Below are positions 35,628 through 43,911 of a stretch of 64,000 nucleotides of DNA, one piece after another; position 1 is the stretch's first letter; each line of letters opens with the position of its first letter. Origin of the DNA: JBDREC01 sp043820105 [NCBI: Pseudomonadota bacterium] (GTDB lineage: Bacteria; Bdellovibrionota_F; JAHFAK01). The notes under the pieces are model-generated. The model did not search any database, had not been told where the DNA came from, and worked only from the letters and a program-made list of their open reading frames with translations. Both the position numbers and the translations under genes were made by a program. The stretch covers positions 62,001-126,000 of the forward strand of contig JBDREC010000004.1 in assembly GCA_043820105.1 (NCBI GenBank). The letters run 5' to 3'.

Positions 35628-36959
35628 CTACTTCTGCACCTTCTTGCTCCAATCTATGATCTTCCCCATCACATTTTCAACCTCATAGTAATCAAGCTTT
35701 AAGGCCCTGGATATTTTTTTATTTCTTTTTGATATTTCCAGCTCTCTTGTTTGATTGTAGATCTTTAGGCTGTTTTTTTTCTTTAAAATACCAATTTCTG
35801 ATGAAAGTTTATTTCTTTCACTTATCAAATAAAGAATATCTGAATCAATTAGGTCTATTTTATTTCTCAAGACACTTATTTTTTTTAAATCATCAGCTTC
35901 TGTATCAAAAAACAGCATTTCCTGAGAAAGCATTTTATCTAAAATGACCAAGGCTAGCATTGCCTCTACAACTGGGACTATTCGTGGGCAAATGCAAGGG
36001 TCATGTCTGCCTTTGATCTTAAGTTCTTTTTCTTCATTTAAATTATTAATAGTTTTTTGTTTTTTCAAAATAGAGGGAGTTGGTTTAACTGCAATTCTTA
36101 TTTCAATATTATTGCCGTTGCTAATGCCACCTAAGATACCACCAGAGTTGTTTGATAAAAAACCTTCCTGATTCATTTGATCATTGAATTTTGAGCCATG
36201 CATTTTAGCAGCTGAAAAACCTGCTCCTATTTCAACCCCTTTTACTGAACCAATGCTCATAAGTGCCTTGGAAATTTCAGCGTCAAGTTTTCCAAAAACA
36301 GGATCCCCCAAACCTCCTGGGCAATTTTCAATGATTGCTTTGACTATCCCACCACAGGAATCGTCCTGCGATGAAATTTCTTTAATATAAGTTTCCATTT
36401 CTTTTGCTTTATCTTTGTCTGGGCATTTAACTGGATTTTTATCAATTTCTAATAGATCAATTTTCTTTGCTTTAATATTTCCAACCTGTTCAGTAAAAGC
36501 ATAAATCTTAATTTTACTTTTTTTTAAGATTTTTTGAGCTATGCTGCCTGCTATAACTCGAGCAGCAGTTTCTCTTCCAGAAGCTCGACCGCCGCCTCTA
36601 TGATCATAGATTCCATATTTCATAAAGTAAGTGTAGTCTGCATGTCCTGGCCTAAAAACATTTTTTAAATTATCATAATCCTGGCTTTTTACATCTTTAT
36701 TTTTGATTATTGCACAAATTGGTGTGCCTAAACTAAGACCGTTAAAGACGCCTGATAGAATTTCAATTTTATCATCTTCGCTTCGAGGGCTTGTAATCTT
36801 GTTTTGACCTGGTTTTCTTCTGTTTAATTGTTTTTGAATATCTGCTATAGAAATTTCAATTCCAGGTCTTAATCCCAAAATCAAAACTCCAACAGCTTTT
36901 CCATGAGATTCACCAAAGCTAATTATTTTAACATTATTTCCAAATATATTACCAGACAT
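35628..36959 (-). CDS. aroC: Chorismate synthase - chorismate mutase fusion
   Basis: 443 residues. Residues 1 to about 350 are chorismate synthase (FGESHGKAVGV near 11-21, FRPGHADYTY near 102-111, DHRGGGRASGRETAARV near 118-134, SNGNNIEIRIAVKPTPS near 280), which makes chorismate from EPSP with reduced FMN. Residues about 355-443 are an extra AroQ-type all-helical chorismate mutase: LRNKIDLIDSDILYLISER with the catalytic Arg/Lys pattern, then KI-x5-RELEI and VMGKIIDW. Mutase would convert chorismate to prephenate, so the fusion performs two successive steps. A stand-alone chorismate synthase is about 360 residues. The other shikimate genes are clustered 7 kb away. Confidence 0.92.
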   Translation of the reverse strand: MSGNIFGNNVKIISFGESHGKAVGVLILGLRPGIEISIADIQKQLNRRKPGQNKITSPRSEDDKIEILSGVFNGLSLGTPICAIIKNKDVKSQDYDNLKNVFRPGHADYTYFMKYGIYDHRGGGRASGRETAARVIAGSIAQKILKKSKIKIYAFTEQVGNIKAKKIDLLEIDKNPVKCPDKDKAKEMETYIKEISSQDDSCGGIVKAIIENCPGGLGDPVFGKLDAEISKALMSIGSVKGVEIGAGFSAAKMHGSKFNDQMNQEGFLSNNSGGILGGISNGNNIEIRIAVKPTPSILKKQKTINNLNEEKELKIKGRHDPCICPRIVPVVEAMLALVILDKMLSQEMLFFDTEADDLKKISVLRNKIDLIDSDILYLISERNKLSSEIGILKKKNSLKIYNQTRELEISKRNKKISRALKLDYYEVENVMGKIIDWSKKVQK

Positions 36960-37033
36960 GCAATATTCCCTTTATTTTTTTTTGCCTATCTAACAGCAAA
37001 GTAATCTTTAGTCTAGCATATTAATTATAAAAA

Positions 37034-37068
37034 ACTTACGACTTACAGCTTATGACTTACCACTTATT
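37034..37068. repeat. Heptanucleotide repeat (ACTTACg)5
   Basis: ACTTACG, ACTTACA, GCTTATG, ACTTACC, ACTTATT: the reverse complement of the AGTGGTA/GTAAGTG family. It lies upstream of the lipoprotein gene at 37138. Confidence 0.8.
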
Positions 37069-37137
37069 TTAAAATTGACATATTGCGAAAAAAATGTATT
37101 TTTTTTTAAAATTAAACTTAGATTGGATGAGCTTTTG

Positions 37138-38319
37138 ATGGGAAACTTAAAAATTCTAAAGTACTTTCTTTTTTTCATTATTTGTATTGTTTTTATTTCA
37201 TGTAAGCAAAATAATCCATATCAATATCATTATAATAAGAAACATACTTGTATTAATAATTATATTCCACATGTTGTGCCAAGTCCGCCTATTGTTCCTG
37301 TTTATTATTCAGGACCTATTATTACAGTACCTATTGTTCCAGCGCCGCCTATTATTATTCAGCACAAAGTGGTTTATAAAAAATCAAAATCTAAAGCCAG
37401 GTTTAAGGTTAGGTTAGAAGAAGTAAAAAACGAAGATCCTCAAGATCCCGCAGAACCAGACCCAGTTGATCCAGATCCAATAGAACCAGACCCAGTTGAT
37501 CCAGATCCAATAGAACCAGACCCAGTGGAGCCAGATCCAATAGAACCAGACCCAGTGGAGCCAGATCCAATAGAACCAGACCCAGTGGAGCCAGACCCAG
37601 TTGATCCAGATCCAGTTGATCCAAATCCAGTTGATCCAGATCCAGTTGACCCAGATCCAGTTGATCCTGATCCCGGCGATGCTGGGCCTTGTGATTCACA
37701 TACAAATATGTCTCTTTATCCTGATGATTTTGAAGGATGTCCTTATGATGTTCCTGATAAGTTTATTATGGCTGATTTTGTGAATAATCCTTCAGGGGTT
37801 ACTAGTGAGAATAATCAAGTAAATATCCTGGTTCCAAATGGGGATTTTGTTAAAACTGAAATATCAAGAAAAGGCATGAATTGCCCAGGTGATGAAATTA
37901 CAAATTTTGTTAAGGCTAGAATTAGAGATAATAAAGGCATAATTCCAGATAATGATACGGTTATTAAAGCCTTTGATGTTTATTATAAAATGCCCACAAT
38001 TAACAGTGTAATAAGCATTGGAGCAGGTAGATTAGAAATGGATAAGGCCTGGATTGAATATCAGGGTCCTGTTAATAACGCTGGATCAGGAACACGTTAT
38101 ATTACGGGTTTCTTGAAAAAAATTAGTGGACAAAATAAGGTTACATTTACTTTAGTTGATCTATATCCTTCAAGTTCAGTAGCTGAAATGTATTGTGTTG
38201 ACCAAAAGCACAAGATTTGGAGTGAGTTTTCAGATATTGATTTTTCAGATATTAAAAAAGCCAGTATTGATTCTAAGAAAAACAAGGCGGATCGTGAGAA
38301 GGTTTGGAGGGCTTATTAG
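37138..38319 (+). CDS. Lipoprotein with long Asp-Pro repeat stalk
   Basis: 393 residues from the ATG at 37138, where a lipoprotein signal begins (core YFLFFIICIVFISC, Cys at 21). An ATG at 37075 is possible but adds a non-signal extension. A Pro/Ile/Val-rich stretch follows (residues 40-80), then residues about 100-180 are a repeat of PDPVD/PDPIE units. Such proline-rich runs are stiff and extended, as in TonB, and could span the periplasm or lift the C-terminal domain off the surface. The C-terminal domain (about 185-390) contains Cys and beta strands; no family is recognised. The TAG stop lies within the first unit of a CAGTATT heptad array. Confidence 0.7.
   Translation: MGNLKILKYFLFFIICIVFISCKQNNPYQYHYNKKHTCINNYIPHVVPSPPIVPVYYSGPIITVPIVPAPPIIIQHKVVYKKSKSKARFKVRLEEVKNEDPQDPAEPDPVDPDPIEPDPVDPDPIEPDPVEPDPIEPDPVEPDPIEPDPVEPDPVDPDPVDPNPVDPDPVDPDPVDPDPGDAGPCDSHTNMSLYPDDFEGCPYDVPDKFIMADFVNNPSGVTSENNQVNILVPNGDFVKTEISRKGMNCPGDEITNFVKARIRDNKGIIPDNDTVIKAFDVYYKMPTINSVISIGAGRLEMDKAWIEYQGPVNNAGSGTRYITGFLKKISGQNKVTFTLVDLYPSSSVAEMYCVDQKHKIWSEFSDIDFSDIKKASIDSKKNKADREKVWRAY
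37438..37678 (+). repeat. Coding minisatellite, 15/30-bp units (PDPVD/PDPIE)
   Basis: About sixteen 15-bp units of the type CCAGAYCCARTWGAW encode the Asp-Pro stalk. Five copies of a 30-bp supra-unit alternate early on, and a more uniform GTTGATCCAGATCCA run ends the array. Units stay in frame. Confidence 0.85.
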
Positions 38320-38344
38320 TATTCGGTATTCAGTATTCAGTATT
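38317..38344. repeat. Heptanucleotide repeat (CAGTATT)4
   Basis: TAGTATT, CGGTATT, CAGTATT, CAGTATT. The first unit supplies the TAG stop of the upstream lipoprotein gene. The same family is at 44413-44454. Confidence 0.85.
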
Positions 38345-38371
38345 TGGATATGGTATATACCATTAGAAACC

Positions 38372-38413
38372 ATTGAAAATTGAAAATTGATTGTTGATTA
38401 TTGAAAATTAAAA
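38372..38413. repeat. Heptanucleotide repeat (ATTGAAA)6
   Basis: ATTGAAA, ATTGAAA, ATTGATT, GTTGATT, ATTGAAA, ATTAAAA. It is the second of three different heptad arrays stacked in the 320-bp gap 38320-38639. Confidence 0.75.
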
Positions 38414-38421
38414 ACACTTGG

Positions 38422-38456
38422 AATAATCAATAATCAATAATTAATAATTAATATTC
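38422..38456. repeat. Heptanucleotide repeat (AATAATC/T)5
   Basis: AATAATC, AATAATC, AATAATT, AATAATT, AATATTC. The same family recurs at 53370-53404 before batD. Confidence 0.8.
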
Positions 38457-38575
38457 GCTTGTCTTATTTCTCTATATTCCCCTGATCTGGCGCGCAGTGT
38501 CATTGTTGTCGCGGTATCATGTCTGTTTTTTTATTTAAAATCTAATGATAATCAGTGTTTAGTTGTGTTCGCTTG

Positions 38576-38591
38576 TGGTATGGAAATTGCA
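38576..38591 (+). promoter_or_regulatory. Sigma-54 promoter of the NHL-repeat lipoprotein
   Basis: TGGTATGGAAATTGCA: GG-N10-GC spacing and a consensus -12 (TTGCA). It is 50 bp before the ATG at 38640. Confidence 0.65.
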
Positions 38592-38639
38592 TAAAATTGG
38601 TCTTGGACTAAAAGATGAAAAAATTAAGGGGCACTAATT

Positions 38640-40319
38640 ATGAAACAATTTACTGTAATAATCCTTATTTCCATTTCTTTATTTGCATTTTCTAGCTGTA
38701 AGAAAAAGGTAGAGACTAAGGAAGCTAAATCTAGCGATGCAAGTGAGAACAGTCAAAATATCATTCCACCAAGCCAAGGACCCTTGGATTTGTATCAAGA
38801 TCCAATTGTTTCTCAAAACATTCAAGAAAGCATTGGAAGCCAAGCGCCTGTGATTAATAAAGAAATTACTGAATATGAGGTTTCTAAGGAATGGGTATTA
38901 TTAAATAATGGTGATAAGGTATTGATTAGTGATTTTTGCATTACCTATCCTTTGGAGGCTGTCTGTAGATGTGGCAAAAAGAAATGTCCTGCTGCTGATA
39001 AAAATGAAGAAAATATAAGCATAGAAGAAATAGCTGTAGATGGAGAGAGTGATGAAACAGAAGTTGCTGAAATAATAGAAGATGAAGAAGAATTGGAAAT
39101 AGAAGAAAATCTTAGTGATACAAGTGATGAGGTGATTGAGATATATTATGATGAGCGTGAGGAAGATACGGTTCCAATAAGCCAAAGGCGACCAGAAGCA
39201 AGATTTTCAAGTGAGCATAAAGGCAAAAAAGTTATTCAAGCTGCTGATTTGCCGACACAGGAAGAACTTGAGCAGATGGAAACAGAGGAAGCCTTGGAGG
39301 ATTTGGATCAAGAAGGGCTTGCTTTTGAGGATTATGATGAGGATTATGATGAGGATTATGATGAAGCAACGATAGATGAAGAAGAAGCTACTGTATTTAA
39401 TCGAAAAGAGATTGAAAATTATAATATGGTCGAAACAAGGCAGATATGTATAAAGTCTAGCGAATCTTCCAGTTCTTTGTGTGATAATCATGAAATAAAT
39501 TATCCAAGGGATATTGCAATTGATACAGAAGGAAAATTTTATATAGCTAATACTGCTTCAGATGAAATAATTATTTCATCTGCTGTAAATTTGAACTTAG
39601 GCTTAGATTTGCTTTCAAAATTTTCTCCAAGCTTTAAGGAATTGACATTAAATTATCCATTTGCTGTAGCTGTACACAAGAGTCGATATGTTTATGTTGC
39701 TGATATTTCAGATGAAAATAAAACTTATATTATCAAACACGATATTGAGAATGGATATACCAAGAGATTTTTGGGGAATTTATCAAAGGGAGGTGGTTTT
39801 TTCAATATAGCTGATATAGCTCTTGATAATAAGGGTAATTTATATGTTTTGGATGTAGATTCTAATGGAATGAATATATATATAAAGGTATATAATCAAG
39901 ATATTGAGCTTCCATTTAAGAATTATGCTCTTCCTTTGGACGAAAATTCAAATCCAACAAGCATTGCAATAAGTGAAAATGGCGATATCTTTTTCCTTGA
40001 TATGGGCAAGAACGAATTATTGAAAATAAATGGTAAAACAAAGGAAATAATTGTTATTTCAAATGGTTCCGGAAACATGCAGGGACAGTTAAATCAGCCT
40101 GGTGCTCTATTTATTGGTCAAGCTTCTAAGGTTTATGTGCTAGATTCGATAGTTAATAATAGAATTGTTGTTTTTGATTTAAATGGAAATTGCTTGGGAA
40201 ATATAGAAATTCCAATAGAAAATTTTGGTGAAATAAGTGAAGCAGCCTCTTTTGCAGTTCATAATAATGGATATATCTATATTACTGATCCAGAAAATGA
40301 TAGGCTTATTAGATTTTAA
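38640..40319 (+). CDS. Lipoprotein with acidic linker and NHL-type beta-propeller
   Basis: 559 residues behind AAGGGG. Lipoprotein signal MKQFTVIILISISLFAFSSC (Cys at 20). Residues about 120-260 are highly acidic and low-complexity (EEELEIEE, DYDEDYDEDYDEA). Residues about 285-559 hold six NHL-like propeller blades, each with a P-x-x-(I/V)A-(I/V)-x-x-x-G-x-(I/L)-(Y/F)-(I/V)-x-D/N pattern: YPRDIAIDTEGKFYIANT, YPFAVAVHKSRYVYVAD, IADIALDNKGNLYVLD, PTSIAISENGDIFFLD, PGALFIGQASKVYVLD and AASFAVHNNGYIYITD. NHL propellers bind proteins or glycans. It is surface- or periplasm-anchored, with a sigma-54 promoter. Confidence 0.8.
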   Translation: MKQFTVIILISISLFAFSSCKKKVETKEAKSSDASENSQNIIPPSQGPLDLYQDPIVSQNIQESIGSQAPVINKEITEYEVSKEWVLLNNGDKVLISDFCITYPLEAVCRCGKKKCPAADKNEENISIEEIAVDGESDETEVAEIIEDEEELEIEENLSDTSDEVIEIYYDEREEDTVPISQRRPEARFSSEHKGKKVIQAADLPTQEELEQMETEEALEDLDQEGLAFEDYDEDYDEDYDEATIDEEEATVFNRKEIENYNMVETRQICIKSSESSSSLCDNHEINYPRDIAIDTEGKFYIANTASDEIIISSAVNLNLGLDLLSKFSPSFKELTLNYPFAVAVHKSRYVYVADISDENKTYIIKHDIENGYTKRFLGNLSKGGGFFNIADIALDNKGNLYVLDVDSNGMNIYIKVYNQDIELPFKNYALPLDENSNPTSIAISENGDIFFLDMGKNELLKINGKTKEIIVISNGSGNMQGQLNQPGALFIGQASKVYVLDSIVNNRIVVFDLNGNCLGNIEIPIENFGEISEAASFAVHNNGYIYITDPENDRLIRF

Positions 40320-40334
40320 GGAATTTTTTGAATG

Positions 40335-40383
40335 GACAAAACTGTCTCAAGATCTATGATTTTTTGCGATTCCACTGTCCCAA
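40335..40383 (+). promoter_or_regulatory. Two candidate activator sites upstream of a sigma-54 promoter
   Basis: ACTGTCTCAA (40341-40350) and ACTGTCCCAA (40374-40383) are direct repeats 33 bp apart, about three helical turns, centred 75-115 bp upstream of the sigma-54 promoter at 40456. The first extends to an inverted repeat GACA-AAAC-TGTC (40335-40346). Confidence 0.45.
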
Positions 40384-40455
40384 AGCTTCAATAAAACCAA
40401 AAACCCTCGGGCATTAACACCTTAATTTAAATGATGAATATGCAATTGCCTGTGT

Positions 40456-40471
40456 TGGCACGATCCTTGTA
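40456..40471 (+). promoter_or_regulatory. Sigma-54 promoter of the OmpA-like lipoprotein
   Basis: TGGCACGATCCTTGTA: a perfect -24 (TGGCACG) with N4 and TTGT at -12 (GT in place of GC). It is about 58 bp before the ATG at 40529. Confidence 0.65.
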
Positions 40472-40528
40472 ATATATCTTAAAAAAAAACAATAAATTAC
40501 TTATTTTAACTAAAAGGAGTTTAACGTT

Positions 40529-42505
40529 ATGAGGAGCTCAAAACTATTTATTCTAATCTCAGTTGTTATTCTAGCTTCCTTTTTACTTGTTTCTTGTAAG
40601 AAACAAATTCCACAAGCAGAAGAACAAGCAGCTGCAACAAAAGATACAAAAGCTTCAAGCACAGTATTGCAAGGCGGCGGAGCCAGTAGTGCATTGGGTG
40701 GTGGAGACATGAATCTGTCTACACAACCTCCAGGCACAGAAGAAGAAGCCCCTCCTGCACCAGGTGAAGAAGAAGCAGATGAAGATCCTGAAGATATTAC
40801 TATTGTTAAACCTCCTGTAACTATTTTTAAGTCTGTACCTTGTGGCGACGGCGATCCAGATCCAGATCCAGTAACACCAGATCCAGTAACACCAGATCCA
40901 GTAACACCAGAACCAGTAACACCAGAACCAGTAACACCAGAACCAGTAACACCAGGACCAGTAACACCAGAACCAGTAACACCAGAACCAGTAACACCAG
41001 AGCCAGTTGTTCCTCAACAATGTGAAGTTAAATTAAAAACAAACGATATTGATCCAAATGTGAAAGCTCTATTAAAAGAAGGGGTCCCACAACTTCTACC
41101 TTTTGATATTAATAAAGAAGTTATTACAGATCAGGTTAGATCTGAAATTCTAACAAAAGTATATCCTTTTGCCCAGGCTTGTGTAAATTACGGAATGGAA
41201 GTTGTTTTGATCGGACACGCTTCTAAATCAAGTACAATTGAATATAATTTAGATTTATCCTTCGAAAGAGCTAATTCATATAGAGAATTGTTAATAGAAG
41301 AAGGTATTTTAAGTGATGCTGGATTAAGGACACATGCTTATGATGAATTTAAAAAATATGGATTAGATGATTATTCCATTTTAAGACCACTAACAGAACA
41401 AAAATTATGGATTATTCCAGCAGGTGAGGTGATTGAAGGTTATGTTGCCCTGCAACAAGATGATCCTGATGTTTTTATTGCTATGGATACGGAACATTAT
41501 GAAGGATGTACAGAAGATTCAGATCCTGACTGCTTAAATAGGATTGTGAGAGTAAAATGTATGTCTAGGGCTAAGATTCATAAAGAAGTTAAAAAGACAG
41601 AAAAAAGGTATCTAGCTGCTTTAGAAGCTGAAAAAGTTAGCAACAAATGTAAAGTTCTCCAAAAATATGAAGGTATTATTAAAGCTTCATCCCCTGCTTG
41701 GATGTTTGACAGAAATGGATCAAATTGCGATGGAACTAGAGAAGCCAGTGTCAGGACAAATGCTATAGGAAGAAATAATTTACATTTTGCTCTTGTTGAT
41801 CAATTTAATGCAATTGTTAGGTTCCAGACTGTATTTAATGAATTATTAACTCCAGGACAGGGAATTCTTAATAATACTGTTTTTACTGATCCTTATGTTG
41901 GAGAAGAAGAAGTATGGACAGAAGTTTTAAGAAGATATCTTTATGCAATAGCCGAAGAAGGTGTTGGGATAAAAGAATTTGAAAAATGTACTTTCTTACA
42001 CGGCGGTTATATGGCAGGTATTGCTGATGATGGTAATGACGATAATTGCAAGCTCTTAACAGGAAGAAACCTTCCAATTGAAATGTGTGATGAGGCTGAT
42101 CCTTCAAGAACATGTACTGTTTCAGTAAGTTTTAAGGGCGGATTGTCAAAATACGAAGCTGATGCATTAATGTATACAATCATGTTATATCAAGAACAAA
42201 TTCTCAATAGAATTATTGGCAATGATACAGACAAAAGAGGCAGATGGTTAGCCAAAGCTGCTATTAAGATGGAAGGCGATTTGGAAAAATGGGGATTTTA
42301 CAAAATTGATGTTGAAGGTGAAAAGTCAATGACTGTAGCTTCAGTTGAATGTCCTAAATCAATTGCATACACAGAGGATGCACATTATTCTAGCGAAGAT
42401 ACATATCCAAAATATTGCTGGGATTATAATGGAAAACCTCTATTAGGTAGATTAAGACCAGATTTTAATTACAATTGTTTCCCAAACAACAATATTGGGA
42501 ACTAA
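40529..42505 (+). CDS. OmpA-like lipoprotein with Pro-Val-Thr-Pro stalk
   Basis: 658 residues behind AAAGGAG. Lipoprotein signal with lipobox LLVSC (Cys at 23). Residues about 110-162 are ten PVTPE/PVTPD units forming a stiff linker. Residues about 165-270 look like an OmpA C-terminal domain: a PFDINKEVI start, then VVLIGHASKSSTIEYNLDLS followed by the RA helix, the stretch that binds peptidoglycan diaminopimelate in the family. This would tether the outer membrane to the wall. A further 390 residues with many Cys (CTEDSDPDCLNR, KCKVL, TCTVSV) have no recognised family. Transcription ends at the hairpin 42541-42567. Confidence 0.8.
   Translation: MRSSKLFILISVVILASFLLVSCKKQIPQAEEQAAATKDTKASSTVLQGGGASSALGGGDMNLSTQPPGTEEEAPPAPGEEEADEDPEDITIVKPPVTIFKSVPCGDGDPDPDPVTPDPVTPDPVTPEPVTPEPVTPEPVTPGPVTPEPVTPEPVTPEPVVPQQCEVKLKTNDIDPNVKALLKEGVPQLLPFDINKEVITDQVRSEILTKVYPFAQACVNYGMEVVLIGHASKSSTIEYNLDLSFERANSYRELLIEEGILSDAGLRTHAYDEFKKYGLDDYSILRPLTEQKLWIIPAGEVIEGYVALQQDDPDVFIAMDTEHYEGCTEDSDPDCLNRIVRVKCMSRAKIHKEVKKTEKRYLAALEAEKVSNKCKVLQKYEGIIKASSPAWMFDRNGSNCDGTREASVRTNAIGRNNLHFALVDQFNAIVRFQTVFNELLTPGQGILNNTVFTDPYVGEEEVWTEVLRRYLYAIAEEGVGIKEFEKCTFLHGGYMAGIADDGNDDNCKLLTGRNLPIEMCDEADPSRTCTVSVSFKGGLSKYEADALMYTIMLYQEQILNRIIGNDTDKRGRWLAKAAIKMEGDLEKWGFYKIDVEGEKSMTVASVECPKSIAYTEDAHYSSEDTYPKYCWDYNGKPLLGRLRPDFNYNCFPNNNIGN
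40858..41009 (+). repeat. Coding minisatellite, ten 15-bp units (PVTPE)
   Basis: Ten in-frame 15-bp units of the type GTAACACCAGAACCA (variants GATCCA, GGACCA) encode the Pro-Val-Thr-Pro stalk. Confidence 0.85.
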
Positions 42506-42540
42506 TTAAGTCAATTAAAGAGAAGTTATTATAAACAAAA

Positions 42541-42573
42541 AGGCCTGCTAATTTAATTAGCGGGCCTCTTTTG
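42541..42573 (+). terminator. Intrinsic terminator of the OmpA-like lipoprotein gene
   Basis: A 12-bp stem AGGCCTGCTAAT / ATTAGCGGGCCT (one G-U pair) with a TTA loop, followed by CTTTTGT, 36 bp after the stop codon. Confidence 0.85.
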
Positions 42574-42642
42574 TATTATTTGCCTTGCAATTTCAAAGTC
42601 AGTGTTTTAAAATACATGGTATGTGAATTATTTGAGGCTATT

Positions 42643-43866
42643 ATGGATAGAATATACTTCAAGCAATTATCAGAATATCTTGAATATTTTCCATGTGTTG
42701 CGATTTTGGGTGCAAGACAATGTGGAAAAACAACCCTTCTTTCATTTTTAGATACAAAATGGAAAATATTTGATCTTGAAAAAGGTCAAGATTTTGACCT
42801 TATAAATAATGACCCTGATTTATTTTTTCGCTTAAATGATGAAAATGTAGCTATAGACGAAGCCCAGTTTTTGCCAAGCCTTTTCTCATCTTTAAGAGTG
42901 GCTATTGATAAAAACAGAAAAAAAACAGGGCGATTTATTATTACTGGTTCTTCTTCTCCTGACTTAGTGAAATCAATTTCTGAATCTTTGGCAGGACGAA
43001 TTGGAATAATAGAAATGTCTCCATTTACTTTTAGTGAAATTAGTCAATCATTTGAGAGTAATTTCACTAAATGCCTGCTTCAAAAAGATTATTTTAAAAA
43101 CAATTATCATGACTTTAAACCCAAATCTAAGGATAAAAATATTTATAAATACTTGTTGCAAGGAGGCTATCCAGAACCGTGCTTAAAAAATTCTGAAAAA
43201 TTTCATACTATGTGGATGCAAAATTATATAAAGACCTATTTGGAGCGAGATTTATTAAAGCTTTTTCCAGGGATTAATGAAAATAGATACAGAGCCTTTC
43301 TTCAATCTATATCGAATATTTCTGGAAATGTAATTAATTATTCAGAAATAGCCACAGTTTTAGGTGTTTCACAGCCAACAGTTAGAGATTATTTTGACAT
43401 TGCTCATAAAAGTTTTTTGTTTAGAAAAATTTCAAGCTTTTCTAAAGATGCAGTTAAAAGAATTATCAAGCACCCTAAGGGATATTATAGTGATAGTGGT
43501 TTGTTGTGCTATTTATTAAGAATTAGGGATGAGAACTCTTTATTGACCCATCCAAAGATTGGAAATATTTGGGAGGGAATGGTTATAGAAGAAATCATCC
43601 GGACATTAAAATCGAATTCAATTTCTTTTGATTATTATTACTATAGAACCTCATCAGGTGCTGAAGTTGACCTTGTATTAGAATCAGATTTTGGTTTAAT
43701 TCCAATTGAAATAAAGCATACAAAAAAAATAAATAAAAAAGAACTTAGAAGTTTAAGTGATTTTATTAATGAAAGAAAATGTAAAATGGGATATATTATT
43801 AGTAATTCTGAAAACCCGCAAATGATAACAGAAAATATAGCTTCTTTACCTTTTAATTATCTCTAG
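42643..43866 (+). CDS. AAA-type ATPase with DUF4143 domain
   Basis: 407 residues from the ATG at 42643, chosen because GAGG lies 7 bases before it. Walker A GARQCGKTT (about 22-30) and Walker B NVAIDEAQF (about 67-75) belong to the AAA_14 ATPase core, and ITGSSSPDL matches sensor 1. A winged-helix-like part (SEIATVLGVSQPTVRDYFD near 235-255) and the DUF4143 end follow, with GAEVDLVLE...IPIEIK near 350-370, the arrangement of a PD-(D/E)xK nuclease-like fold. These proteins are widespread and often horizontally spread; their role is not established. Confidence 0.88.
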   Translation: MDRIYFKQLSEYLEYFPCVAILGARQCGKTTLLSFLDTKWKIFDLEKGQDFDLINNDPDLFFRLNDENVAIDEAQFLPSLFSSLRVAIDKNRKKTGRFIITGSSSPDLVKSISESLAGRIGIIEMSPFTFSEISQSFESNFTKCLLQKDYFKNNYHDFKPKSKDKNIYKYLLQGGYPEPCLKNSEKFHTMWMQNYIKTYLERDLLKLFPGINENRYRAFLQSISNISGNVINYSEIATVLGVSQPTVRDYFDIAHKSFLFRKISSFSKDAVKRIIKHPKGYYSDSGLLCYLLRIRDENSLLTHPKIGNIWEGMVIEEIIRTLKSNSISFDYYYYRTSSGAEVDLVLESDFGLIPIEIKHTKKINKKELRSLSDFINERKCKMGYIISNSENPQMITENIASLPFNYL

Positions 43867-43911
43867 TAACAAGTAAACATGCTAATGGTTTAGGTTTAGT
43901 AGCAAGTAACA
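43865..43911. repeat. Short heptad pairs (AGTAACA)
   Basis: AGTAACA+AGTAAAC at 43865-43878 and AGTAGCA+AGTAACA at 43898-43911, between the convergent ATPase and aroK genes. Only two units each, so weak. Confidence 0.35.

Noticed and set aside
37438-41009. Regular direct repeats considered as CRISPR arrays
   Set aside because: Units are contiguous 15-bp coding repeats without spacers, and no cas genes are present. The 7-bp arrays likewise have no spacers.
37409-41025. Long open frames opposite or out of frame with the Asp-Pro and PVTPE coding repeats
   Set aside because: Repeats of 15 bp are open in several frames. Only the frames with lipoprotein signals and downstream domains are genes.
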